Assembly (NCBI GenBank): GCA_947177415.1
Contig: CAMWUK010000037.1
Location: forward strand, 1 to 32,371
From: an uncultured Clostridiaceae bacterium
Lineage (GTDB): Bacteria > Bacillota > Clostridia > Lachnospirales > Lachnospiraceae
Length of the DNA: 32,371 bases
Direction of reading: 5' to 3'
A program made the position numbers and the translations under genes. Below, piece after piece: positions 8,449 to 16,311 of the stretch. Every line of letters begins with the position of its first letter. The stretch's first letter is position 1. Below the pieces are notes generated by a model, which saw only the letters and a list, made by a program, of their open reading frames with translations, did not search any database and was not told the DNA's origin.

Positions 8449-10596
8449 TTATTGCACTTTATACAAGGATACCCCATCTTCACTATAAACACACTCATAC
8501 ATAGACTGAAAAACATTTTCATCCATCTCAGGATAAGAAGCACGTTCATCATCTCCTACTAAGATAAAGGAAACATTATATTTTTTCAATAAATCTGTTG
8601 TACCTGCAGGATTGATATACATCTGATTTACTTCACTTTCTCTGTCTTGATAATTAAGACCATGATAAAACAGAAATGTACCAGCACCACAAACAATATT
8701 TCTTCCTGTTAAAGAAGCAATTGCATTGTTATGCCTTGTATTTGTTAAAATTACATCATCCTCTTTTGTATTTTCCTCAATATATTCACATGCCTTTACC
8801 TGGGCAGCACTGTATAATTCATACTCAGAAACGTATTCCCTTCCTAATGTAAGTAAAGCTGAAATACTACAGACTACTAAAACAGAAGCTACAAAAACAT
8901 GACTTCCTCCTTTTGCCAGTGGACGGATTTTTCTCGCCATATTGATAACAAAATCTGCAACCATACAACAAAGTAATCCATATGCCACTAATAATAATTT
9001 ATTATTATCATAAGGATTGGGCTGGAACACTGCAACTTCCGCAATTGCCCATATAAAAAATGCAGGTAACACTGTAAAGAAATCTTTCTTCTTACTATAA
9101 ATAAATGCAGGTACTGCTAAAATCGCCATTAGACCAATATTCTTTAGATAGAACCATAAATAAATATCTCCTTCATTGGACCAGTTAAAGACACCTCTTA
9201 CAAAACTTTCTCCACTGCCTACCTGTTCAAATGTCCAGTTGACTAACTGTGGAATTGCACAAACCAGTACGATCAAAAGGAAAATCCCCCAAGTTCTTAA
9301 CACCGTATTGAATTCTCCCTTGCCAATCACCACATAGAAATAGTAACAGACAGCCGCACATACCACTCCTGCAAATAAAACAGCAAGCCCCACTCCCAAT
9401 GTTTCTATATGGTTTTGAAAATAAGGCAGATATTGTAATACAGACATAAAAATCATCCCTGAAATTACAATGTATTTGGCAAGAACATTTGTTTTTCCTT
9501 CCATATTCTCTTCTTTATGAGCGATAAAATAAAAATCTGCCAGTACCCATACCATACAAATCAAACCAAGTGCCATAAAGGAGTGGGTATGGATAAGTGG
9601 AAGTCCTCCACCTATAATTCCAGCAACAACAAAATAACTTGTTTTCTTCTCCTGTACTGCACGGTAAAGCAAAGCTAAAACCCCAAACAGCATTGCCCAG
9701 CCAAATAAAGTAGCTCTTTGTGGCAATAACATATCTGCAATTACATTCGTCCAACGGACATTTTGATCTACATAGTTGGTTGGTGTTGTGTAAAAACTTG
9801 TAAAAATACTTGTAAAGGTGCTGGAATCCTTTACCAGACCATTCATAAAATATACAAATCCAAATCCACCATTAAAAATAAATAAAATCCATGCCACACA
9901 ACTCTTTGTTTTATCTTTTAACCAAACCTCTGCTAACATATAAAATCCAAAAAATACCTGAGCTACAGCAAAAATCATTGGCAGCATATAAGCCATGCGT
10001 AAAGAACTTCCGAACACATAAATACTGGAAGATATGCTGTCACATAAAAACGGATATGCCAGCTTCACTCCCGGTAGTATGGAATATTCAGGTGGAAATG
10101 TTCCTTGATTTGCAATACTTGTAATAAAACCAAGGTGCATATTCATATCTCCATAAGTACACTGCCCAGTCCATATAGCACCATCCTTGCTTAATATGGT
10201 ATGACTATTTAATAAAATACAGAAAAAAATAAAAGTTGGTATTGCCAGCCAGAAAATTTGATTGGTAAGTACTTCTTCTTTCCAACGAATCTTCTCAACA
10301 GAAAACAGAGTTTTCCCTGACTGCTTTGCTTTTTTCCCAAAATAAACAATCACTCCACCTACCACAAAAGCATATAAAATAATTGCTATAATATGGGCAT
10401 TTTTTGTAAATCCCATAAAAAATGCCGTAAACACAGGAAACCATTGTAGGGAAAAACTTCCTATTATACTCCCTAATAACACTCTGAACATTCTTCTTTC
10501 TTTTTTTAACAAACACTCAGCAACCAGCAATCCCAATATCTGATAGATAAGAAAGTAAAGGATTCCCACAATATTGCCTATCAAAGAACCATACAT
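8449..10596 (-). CDS. Large polytopic membrane protein, GT-C glycosyltransferase-like
   Basis: 715 residues with about a dozen or more hydrophobic helices through residue 600, then a soluble C-terminal domain (EENTKEDDVILTNTRHNNAI, GDDERASYPEMDENVFQSMY). An early extracytoplasmic loop contains TYGDMNMHLGFITSI followed by FPPEYSILPGVKLAYPF. An acidic motif in the first large outer loop is typical of GT-C enzymes that use lipid-linked sugars. The soluble tail resembles the post-membrane domain of ArnT/PMT- or YfhO-like proteins. Start ATG at 10596 with GGAG eight bases upstream. It is divergent from the response regulator, and the shared intergenic region holds the operator, so co-regulation is possible. 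The exact acceptor and sugar are unknown; the GT-C call is by architecture only. Confidence 0.6.
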   Translation of the reverse strand: MYGSLIGNIVGILYFLIYQILGLLVAECLLKKERRMFRVLLGSIIGSFSLQWFPVFTAFFMGFTKNAHIIAIILYAFVVGGVIVYFGKKAKQSGKTLFSVEKIRWKEEVLTNQIFWLAIPTFIFFCILLNSHTILSKDGAIWTGQCTYGDMNMHLGFITSIANQGTFPPEYSILPGVKLAYPFLCDSISSSIYVFGSSLRMAYMLPMIFAVAQVFFGFYMLAEVWLKDKTKSCVAWILFIFNGGFGFVYFMNGLVKDSSTFTSIFTSFYTTPTNYVDQNVRWTNVIADMLLPQRATLFGWAMLFGVLALLYRAVQEKKTSYFVVAGIIGGGLPLIHTHSFMALGLICMVWVLADFYFIAHKEENMEGKTNVLAKYIVISGMIFMSVLQYLPYFQNHIETLGVGLAVLFAGVVCAAVCYYFYVVIGKGEFNTVLRTWGIFLLIVLVCAIPQLVNWTFEQVGSGESFVRGVFNWSNEGDIYLWFYLKNIGLMAILAVPAFIYSKKKDFFTVLPAFFIWAIAEVAVFQPNPYDNNKLLLVAYGLLCCMVADFVINMARKIRPLAKGGSHVFVASVLVVCSISALLTLGREYVSEYELYSAAQVKACEYIEENTKEDDVILTNTRHNNAIASLTGRNIVCGAGTFLFYHGLNYQDRESEVNQMYINPAGTTDLLKKYNVSFILVGDDERASYPEMDENVFQSMYECVYSEDGVSLYKVQ

Positions 10597-10630
10597 AAAT
10601 TACATCTCCTATTTTTATATTTTATTAGAA

Positions 10631-10659
10631 ATTTAACACATTATTTGATAGTATGTCAA
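10631..10659 (-). promoter_or_regulatory. Sigma-A promoter of the GT-C-like gene
   Basis: TTGACA (10654-10659, minus strand), a 17-bp spacer and TTAAAT (10631-10636) lie about 35 bp before the ATG. The -35 region sits in a 15-base stretch (CTAAAACTTGACATA) that is identical to the outward-facing end of the IS3 element at 715-729. Confidence 0.65.
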
Positions 10660-10697
10660 GTTTTAGAATAAACTCAAAAAAGAGAAACCTCTAAATA

Positions 10698-10841
10698 GTT
10701 ACTGTTCACACCTACGGTGCTAACAGTAACGGAATCCAGCCTATTATAATTCGCCTTCGGCGAAAGGCTGGATTCTTGGCTATTCTACGTTTTTGGCACA
10801 TAGCTTGACAGCAAGTGTCAAGCTTGTGAGTCAACAGTAAC
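10698..10841. mobile_element. 144-bp MITE-like structured element, copy 1
   Basis: The ends GTTACTGTT and AACAGTAAC are perfect 9-bp inverted repeats. The element is flanked by an 8-bp duplication TCTAAATA (10690-10697 and 10842-10849), which could equally be read as 9 bp. It contains three consecutive hairpins: GTTACTGTT/AACAGTAAC around CACC-TAC-GGTG, AATCCAGCC/GGCTGGATT around TTCGCC-TTCGGCGAA, and AGCTTGACA/TGTCAAGCT. There is no coding capacity. It is inserted in the operator upstream of the response regulator; removing it restores a sequence nearly identical to 8191-8222. A second 144-bp copy is at 14660. Confidence 0.8.
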
Positions 10842-10893
10842 TCTAAATATTCTATAAAATTTAGAGATTATTTAAAGATTTTTATGTTATAAT
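10842..10893 (+). promoter_or_regulatory. Operator and extended -10 promoter of the response-regulator operon
   Basis: TTTAGAG (10860-10866) and TTTAAAG (10871-10877) are spaced 11 bp and followed after 10 bp by the extended -10 TGTTATAAT (10885-10893). Aligned with the minus strand at 8179-8213, the 35-bp block matches at most positions with no gap. Upstream, CTCTAAA and CTATAAA heptads face the opposite way toward the divergent GT-C-like gene. There is no consensus -35. The match suggests autoregulation by the response regulator. Confidence 0.7.
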
Positions 10894-10974
10894 CTTTTTA
10901 TCTGGATTAAAAAAACTATTCATATCACATAATGAATTATGAATATTCACTTAACTTAATATCAGGAGGTTTCC

Positions 10975-11649
10975 ATGAGAATTTTATTAATAGAAGACGA
11001 CAGAGAATTGTGTTACTCCCTGTCATTCCAACTAGAAAATGCAGGTTATACTGTTGATACCTGCGAAGATGGAGCGGATGCATCTTATTATATAAATCAA
11101 AAGATATATGATTTGATTCTTTTAGATTATATGCTCCCACATATAGATGGTTTAACTATTTTAAATAAATTGCGTGCATCAGGTGATTCTACACCTGTGA
11201 TTTTTCTTACTGCATTAGGTGAATTAGATAACAAAATTAATGGTCTGGAAGCTGGGGCAGATGATTATCTGGTGAAACCCTTTGCTTTTGAGGAACTTGT
11301 AGCCCGAATACGTTGTATTAACCGACGTCCCAGACAATGGAAAAAAAACGAAGTTCTGTCCTTTGGAGATATTACATACTCCAATACAGAAAATACTCTC
11401 ACAGGTCCTCTTGGTTCTTGCACTTTATCAAAAAAGGAAGGTGCCCTGATGGATTTCCTGATGCAAAACCATACACAGACACTGCCCCGCCTAACTTTAC
11501 TAACAAAAGTCTGGGGACCGGATGCAGAAGTGGAAGAAGGCAACTTAGACAATTATATGTATTTTATACGACGACGTTTAAAAAGTGTTAGTTCCACAGT
11601 TAAAATTAAAACCATCCGGGGCATCGGCTATCAATTAGAGTCTTGCTAA
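10975..11649 (+). CDS. OmpR/PhoB-family response regulator
   Basis: 224 residues. The receiver domain has the acidic pocket (IEDD, residues 7-9), phospho-acceptor Asp51 in LILLDYMLP, and Lys101 in DDYLVKPF. The C-terminal winged-helix domain ends in IKTIRGIGYQLES. Strong RBS (AGGAGG seven bases before the ATG). The gene pairs with the histidine kinase 55 bp downstream. OmpR-family proteins bind tandem repeats of about 10-11 bp. The 11-bp-spaced TTTAGAG pairs before its own promoter and before the lipoprotein-transporter operon are the obvious candidate sites (inference). Confidence 0.93.
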   Translation: MRILLIEDDRELCYSLSFQLENAGYTVDTCEDGADASYYINQKIYDLILLDYMLPHIDGLTILNKLRASGDSTPVIFLTALGELDNKINGLEAGADDYLVKPFAFEELVARIRCINRRPRQWKKNEVLSFGDITYSNTENTLTGPLGSCTLSKKEGALMDFLMQNHTQTLPRLTLLTKVWGPDAEVEEGNLDNYMYFIRRRLKSVSSTVKIKTIRGIGYQLESC

Positions 11650-11704
11650 TGTAACGAATCTGTCTCTTTGGGGATATACTACTATAATAAATCGGAGGTT
11701 TCAA

Positions 11705-12988
11705 ATGTATCAGAAAATTCACAAACGTCTTACCTTTCTTTTCACTGGCATTACATCCCTTATTATGATTGTAATGTCCGTCAGCTATCTATATATGTCA
11801 GAGAAAGAGTTAAAGAAAAATAACTTTCTCTCTTTTACAGGAGAGATGAATACAATCTTGTTAAATCTTGAACAGCAAAATATCATTACTTATGAATGGT
11901 TATCAAAAGTTAGTAGCAATGGTAAGTATCTTATATCTATTTATGATAATGGTATTCCTCTTTCCTATACCTTCACTGCTTTATCTGAGGAAAATCTGGC
12001 TCTAATAAATGAAGTTATGGAAAATAATGCAGATACTATTCTTTCTATTCCATCCCCTGATTCATTTTCCTCTTCACAAAAAATGTTTTGCTATACTTCA
12101 AATCAGGGAGAACACTATTATGTTTGTTGTGCGAAAATCCGATATACCGCAGGAAATTTAACTGCAACTATTTTATACTCTACGAAGGACTTGCTGCACC
12201 AACTTAAACTTTCCCGTACTCGTTTTTTCCTAATCAATTTAATTGGGATTTTTCTCTTATACCTTTTTTCCCGTTATTACACAAAACGGCTTTTGTCACC
12301 CATTCAGAAATCACAGGAACAACAGGCAGCTTTTATTGCAGCAGCCTCTCATGAACTTAGAACTCCTCTTTCGGTTATCCTGTCTTCCATTTCTGCCCTA
12401 AAATGTGCCCCATCTTCCAAACAAAACCATTTTCTCCATACAATAGAAAATGAAAGTAACCGCATGTCCCGTTTGGTGACAGATATGCTGACCCTTGCAC
12501 AATCTGACAACCATACATGGTCGTTCCATATAAAAGAAACAGAATTAGATACAGTATTGCTAAATGCATACGAAGCTTTTCAACCTTTAGCAAATGAAAA
12601 ACAGATTTCTCTGCTTATTGAGCTTCCAGATGAAACTCTTCCTCATTGTTTTTGTGATCCGGAACGGATTTCACAGGTACTTGGTATATTGATTTCTAAT
12701 GCAATCAGTTATGGGAAAACAGGTGGTTGCACCAAACTCAACTTAACTTGCAAAAATGGCATTTTTTCTTTCCAGATAACCGATAATGGGATTGGTATTT
12801 CCAAAGAAGCAAAGAAACATATTTTTGACCGTTTTTACCGTGAAGATCCTGCCCGATCCAAAAAAGAACACTTTGGTCTTGGTCTTTGTATCGCAAAAGA
12901 AATTGTAGAGGCTCACCACGGAAGCATTCAGGTAAGTGATACTCCCGGTGGTGGAACAACTTTTATAATCAGGCTTCCTGTGAGTTGA
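11705..12988 (+). CDS. Membrane sensor histidine kinase
   Basis: 427 residues. Two membrane segments (about 9-30 and 174-190) enclose an extracytoplasmic sensor of about 140 residues with no recognised fold. The H-box is AAASHELRTPLSV (His about 216). N-box (ILISNAISYG), G1 (ITDNGIGIS), F-box (IFDRFYR) and G2 (GLGLCIAKEIV, PGGGTTFII) are all present, so it should be catalytically complete. RBS GGAGG. Partner of the response regulator upstream. Its stimulus is unknown. The linked lipoprotein, glycan-type permeases and envelope membrane protein point to an extracellular or cell-wall signal. Ends 33 bp from a convergent gene. Confidence 0.93.
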   Translation: MYQKIHKRLTFLFTGITSLIMIVMSVSYLYMSEKELKKNNFLSFTGEMNTILLNLEQQNIITYEWLSKVSSNGKYLISIYDNGIPLSYTFTALSEENLALINEVMENNADTILSIPSPDSFSSSQKMFCYTSNQGEHYYVCCAKIRYTAGNLTATILYSTKDLLHQLKLSRTRFFLINLIGIFLLYLFSRYYTKRLLSPIQKSQEQQAAFIAAASHELRTPLSVILSSISALKCAPSSKQNHFLHTIENESNRMSRLVTDMLTLAQSDNHTWSFHIKETELDTVLLNAYEAFQPLANEKQISLLIELPDETLPHCFCDPERISQVLGILISNAISYGKTGGCTKLNLTCKNGIFSFQITDNGIGISKEAKKHIFDRFYREDPARSKKEHFGLGLCIAKEIVEAHHGSIQVSDTPGGGTTFIIRLPVS

Positions 12989-13021
12989 TAAGATTTTATT
13001 CTAATCCTGTTTTAGTTTTTC

Positions 13022-13495
13022 TTACTTTTTTATCTTCCTTCTCTTACCAGTCATTTCCTGCACTATCAAGCGAAACACCTTTGTTTGTGCCATTACCTCT
13101 TTCTGAAATGGAAAATCTTCTTTATGATAATGCCGCATCAGACAAACCAGTGCATCGTACTTTTCTTCTTCTGGCACATATTCCATGTTTCCTCTTCCAA
13201 TTACACTTTCGTACTCCATGGTGCAGCTACCTTTTTCTTCGCTTGTTACCAAGTGATGTTCGCAATCCATTTCAAAGCTAACCCTGTTATCTTTCTCCAT
13301 TAAATCATATTTCTTTCCTTCTAAGGCTCCATGAAAATATAAAACCACTTGCTCATTTTCTATTTCCATTCCAAAGTTTAAAGGTAAAATATAAGGATAC
13401 TCTGCGTCATGAAGTGCTATTCTGCATACATCACATTTTTCCATAATACTAACCATTTCACCAAAATCCGTTACTTCTCTATCACTTCTTCTCAT
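13022..13495 (-). CDS. Pyridoxamine-5'-phosphate-oxidase-like flavoprotein (NimA-related)
   Basis: 157 residues. The split-barrel FMN-binding fold of the PNPOx superfamily is recognised from MEKCDVCRIALHD, YPYILPLNFGME, YFHGALEGKKYDLMEKDNRV, SFEMDCEH and YESVIGRGNMEYV. This matches the nitroimidazole-resistance NimA-like subgroup. Such proteins bind FMN or related cofactors, and most have no proven substrate. RBS AGGAGG overlaps the stop of the upstream carboxypeptidase gene, only 12 bp away, so the two are probably co-transcribed. Whether it reduces nitro compounds cannot be told from sequence. Confidence 0.85.
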   Translation of the reverse strand: MRRSDREVTDFGEMVSIMEKCDVCRIALHDAEYPYILPLNFGMEIENEQVVLYFHGALEGKKYDLMEKDNRVSFEMDCEHHLVTSEEKGSCTMEYESVIGRGNMEYVPEEEKYDALVCLMRHYHKEDFPFQKEVMAQTKVFRLIVQEMTGKRRKIKK

Positions 13496-13507
13496 AACAT
13501 TCTCCTC

Positions 13508-14551
13508 CTATTTTTTCTTTGGCAAAAATTTCTTATACAAATCTACATGGTCATAAATACATCTCCAACTACTGGTAGAGCCAACTGTTACACAAATATA
13601 ATGCTCCCCATTACCATCACATGCCATACTTGCTGCACAGTTTCCAGATTGGTTTACAAATCCCGTCTTTGCATATAATACTTCTCCTTTGGTGTCTTTA
13701 TCTTCTATTCTACGCAAAAACCAATTGGATATTTCAATTCCTTTCTTATGTTTCTTGGTAGCAGTTGTCGTATATGTTCTGGCATTTAAAACATTCTGGC
13801 ATAATTCATTTTCTGATGCCGCTTTTAATATTACTGCCATATCATAAGCAGTGCTATAATGGTTATCATTATATATGCCCACACAATTGGTAAAATGTGT
13901 GGTATCTGCAAGTCCCAATTCTTCAACCTTTTCATTCATCAATTTTACAAATTCTTTTTCGGAACCAGCAACATAATTCGCCAACCCCAATGCTGCATCT
14001 GCTCCCGAAGGAAGAATCGTACCATAAAATAAATCTTTTACTGGTACTTTTTCTTTCTTTGCAAATCCTACATTACTACAATCATTCACATAACAATAAT
14101 CTGTTATCTCTGCGGTTATAGTCACTTTATCTTCCATTTGCTCTTTGGTAACATGTTCTGCTGCCACTAATACAGTTAAAATCTTTGTCATGGAAGCCGG
14201 ATATATCTTTTTCTTTGCACCCTTTCCTGCAAGAATAGTTCCCTTTTCTACATCAATTAACACACCATTAGAACTTACAACACTTTTAGGAAATTTTGCT
14301 GTATCTTTGGTACTCTCTGCCACAAACGACCAAGGTTCTTCTGTTGGTTCTGGTGTTTCTATGATTTCCTCTTCTTTTGGTTGTGTTGTCTTTATTTCTC
14401 CTTGCGTCACTTCTTCTGATGCTATATCATTATTATTGTTCTTTAGCATAATACATATAACAAATATTGCAACTACTACTCCAATTGCTACACAAATTCC
14501 AATGATTTCTTTTGTTTTTTTCTGGTTGCCCTTTTTGCTTGCTTTACCCAT
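13508..14551 (-). CDS. D-alanyl-D-alanine carboxypeptidase (penicillin-binding protein, S11 family)
   Basis: 347 residues. A cytoplasmic basic tail and one N-terminal anchor helix (IGICVAIGVVVAIFVICI) are followed by an acidic, proline-rich linker and an S11 peptidase domain. The catalytic SxxK is SMTK within YPASMTKILTVLVAAEH, and KTG is in LYAKTGFVNQSG. The second motif reads SGA (LPSGADAALG) instead of the classical SGN. Length is a little short because the C-terminal stalk is missing. It trims the terminal D-Ala from peptidoglycan stem peptides outside the cell. RBS GGAGG about 11 bases upstream. Followed by the PNPOx-like gene in one operon. Confidence 0.9.
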   Translation of the reverse strand: MGKASKKGNQKKTKEIIGICVAIGVVVAIFVICIMLKNNNNDIASEEVTQGEIKTTQPKEEEIIETPEPTEEPWSFVAESTKDTAKFPKSVVSSNGVLIDVEKGTILAGKGAKKKIYPASMTKILTVLVAAEHVTKEQMEDKVTITAEITDYCYVNDCSNVGFAKKEKVPVKDLFYGTILPSGADAALGLANYVAGSEKEFVKLMNEKVEELGLADTTHFTNCVGIYNDNHYSTAYDMAVILKAASENELCQNVLNARTYTTTATKKHKKGIEISNWFLRRIEDKDTKGEVLYAKTGFVNQSGNCAASMACDGNGEHYICVTVGSTSSWRCIYDHVDLYKKFLPKKK

Positions 14552-14592
14552 TTTTTATGTATCCTCCTTCGTCTTCTTTCGCCACGATTATT

Positions 14593-14601
14593 AGTATAAC
14601 A
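14593..14601 (-). promoter_or_regulatory. Extended -10 promoter of the carboxypeptidase gene
   Basis: TGTTATACT on the minus strand lies about 42 bp before the ATG at 14551. The -35 is weak (TTCCTG at 17 bp). A small perfect hairpin, GACAGG-AAGA-CCTGTC, lies just upstream at 14614-14629. The remainder of the gap 14552-14854 is mostly the MITE-like copy 2. Confidence 0.5.
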
Positions 14602-14659
14602 TAAAATAAACAGGACAGGAAGACCTGTCACAAGCATAATTTTTATCTTTTTAATACAT

Positions 14660-14803
14660 GTTACAGTTTACACCTACGGTGCAAACTGTAACAGAATCCA
14701 GCCTATTTATAATTCGCCTTCGGCGAAAGGCTGGATTTTTGGCTATTCTACGTTTTGGCACATAGCTTGACAGCAAGTGTCAAGCTTGTGAGTGAACAGT
14801 AAC
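14660..14803. mobile_element. 144-bp MITE-like structured element, copy 2
   Basis: Same length and order of hairpins as copy 1 and over 90% identical by eye. The first hairpin is GTTACAGTTT/AAACTGTAAC. The T-A pair at position 6 of copy 1 is A-T here, a compensatory change, and the position 10 mismatch of copy 1 is a pair here. The far end is AACAGTAAC. No target duplication is evident around this copy (left ..ATACAT, right CTGGAT..). It lies between the carboxypeptidase and flavodoxin genes. Confidence 0.75.
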
Positions 14804-14854
14804 CTGGATTTTTTCACAGACTGTCATGCTCTCCTGCAATGGCATTGTCCTTAA

Positions 14855-15658
14855 TTATGCCTTGATACTGTCCAACCATGTGTTGATTTTCTTTTTCAGC
14901 TTGGTATTTAAAATGTCTTCATCATAAGCGGAAAACGCTTTTGTCCTCTTCGCTCCTTTGCACAGTTTTCCAAGCTCTGCCGCACTGTCACCTAATCCAC
15001 TGCTGTTGCTGGTACAAAACGGAATCAGTATTTTCCCCTGCCAATCATAGTCCTCAACAAAGGTACAAACTGCCCTTGGTGCCATTCCCCACCAGATAGG
15101 AAAGCAAATTACCACTTCATCATACTGTTCAAAATTTTTCACTTTAGTTGTAATCTCTGGACGGATATCATCCTCTAATTCCTTCTCTGCCTGTGCTACA
15201 CATTTAGAATAGTTAGATGGATATGCTTTTTTGGGGGTTATCTGTATCACATCTCCGCCAATACGTTTATTTATGTACTTTGCTATTTTCCTATTATTCC
15301 CAGTACGGGAAAAATAAGCAATCAGAACTTTTTTACCAGATACTTTTATTTTACATTTGAAACTGGTTTTTCCTGTTTTGGCTGTAATCGTTGCAGTTCC
15401 TTTCTTTTTTGCTGTAACAATAGCCTTATTCCCTTTTTTCTTAATGGATACAATCTTCTTATTACTAGTACTCCATTTTACTTTCCCAGAAACTCCGCTT
15501 ACTGTCAGGGTTCTTTTTGCCCCTGGGTTCAGATTATAACTCTTTGCATTGATTTTTGCTTTCCCTTTAGCGGATATTTGGGTAGCTGGCATAACTGAAT
15601 TTGTACTAATTAGCAACACAAATGTCAAAATTACTGAAATAATTTTTTTCATACTCAT
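14855..15658 (-). CDS. Secreted protein: Big2 Ig-like domain fused to flavodoxin
   Basis: 267 residues from the ATG at 15658 (MSMKK..), which has AAGGGG nine bases upstream; the in-frame ATG at 15667 is too close to that site. A signal peptide (IISVILTFVLLISTNSVMPA) is followed by a lysine-rich bacterial Ig-like group 2 domain (about residues 30-105; GKVKWSTSNKKIVSIKKKG, KKKGTATITAKTG). A flavodoxin fold comes next, with an FMN phosphate loop IAYFSRTGNNRKIAKYI and a later ICFPIWWGMAPR / IPFCTSNSSGLGDS. Flavodoxins carry electrons, and an exported one is presumably anchored or wall-associated. It is the second gene of a broken operon with the flavodoxin-cyclophilin-like gene. Confidence 0.85.
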   Translation of the reverse strand: MSMKKIISVILTFVLLISTNSVMPATQISAKGKAKINAKSYNLNPGAKRTLTVSGVSGKVKWSTSNKKIVSIKKKGNKAIVTAKKKGTATITAKTGKTSFKCKIKVSGKKVLIAYFSRTGNNRKIAKYINKRIGGDVIQITPKKAYPSNYSKCVAQAEKELEDDIRPEITTKVKNFEQYDEVVICFPIWWGMAPRAVCTFVEDYDWQGKILIPFCTSNSSGLGDSAAELGKLCKGAKRTKAFSAYDEDILNTKLKKKINTWLDSIKA

Positions 15659-15681
15659 AAGGTTCATCCCCTTTCAAATTC

Positions 15682-16311
15682 TTAGTCAAATGAAAATGTA
15701 AACTCCGCTCTGGATGGCAGTATGTCAAATACCGACAAATCCGAGGTAACTTTTCCAATTGGCACAACCTCCATCGTCAGATTGGGTCTGGAGGTCTGTG
15801 CATAAAAAATCGCAATTGTATTATTCTGCTCACAATAGGTAATATCTCCGTTTTCAAAGGAATATTTTCCTGCTGCTGTGGTTTGTGGCTTATATGGAAG
15901 GCTGCCATAATACTCTCTGCCACCGTATCCACCTAGAGAAACAGTGAGTGGAAAGTTTGCACTGATTTCTTTTGCCAGTCCCATATCGTATAAAATACCT
16001 TCCATCACAATATCTCCCGTTTTTATGGTAATGCTTCTCTGATTTTGAAAAGAAAGATTCAATCTATTCAACCATCTCTCCACACTGCTCTTTGCATTTC
16101 TTACATCTGTGGATGCCACTGCCAGACCATCCAGATTTGTTGCATTTGAACATAACCCAGCAATGGTACGGTAACTGTTTCCACTTCCATAACCATTATG
16201 GGTACAGAATGGAATCACTGTCTTTCCTGATAAATCATATTGATTTAGGAAAGAATGTATTGCTCTCGGTATGGTGCTTGACCAGACTGGATAACCTGCA
16301 TCTGTCAAGTA
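15682..16311 (-). pseudogene. Flavodoxin-cyclophilin-like protein, 5' half lost at element junction
   Basis: The frame starts abruptly in the middle of a flavodoxin domain (DAGYPVWSSTIPRAIHSFL, then GKTVIPFCTHNGYGSG). It continues into a cyclophilin-like domain (GDIVMEGILYDMGLAKEI, SLGGYGGREYYGSLP, ENGDITYCEQNN, IGKVTSDLSVFD). Intact relatives begin with an FMN loop like AYFSRTGN about 80 or more residues earlier. That part is absent, and upstream sequence becomes AT-rich and non-coding at about 16312. A nominal TTG start at 16308 has no ribosome site. The neighbour is the recombinase end of a mobile element, so integration most likely split the gene, with the 5' half expected at the element's far end outside the window. 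Confidence 0.75.

Noticed and set aside
10690-10880. Short repeats here and at 14660 as a CRISPR array
   Set aside because: Only dispersed 144-bp units with internal hairpins and an 8-bp duplication; no regular repeat-spacer pattern and no cas genes.
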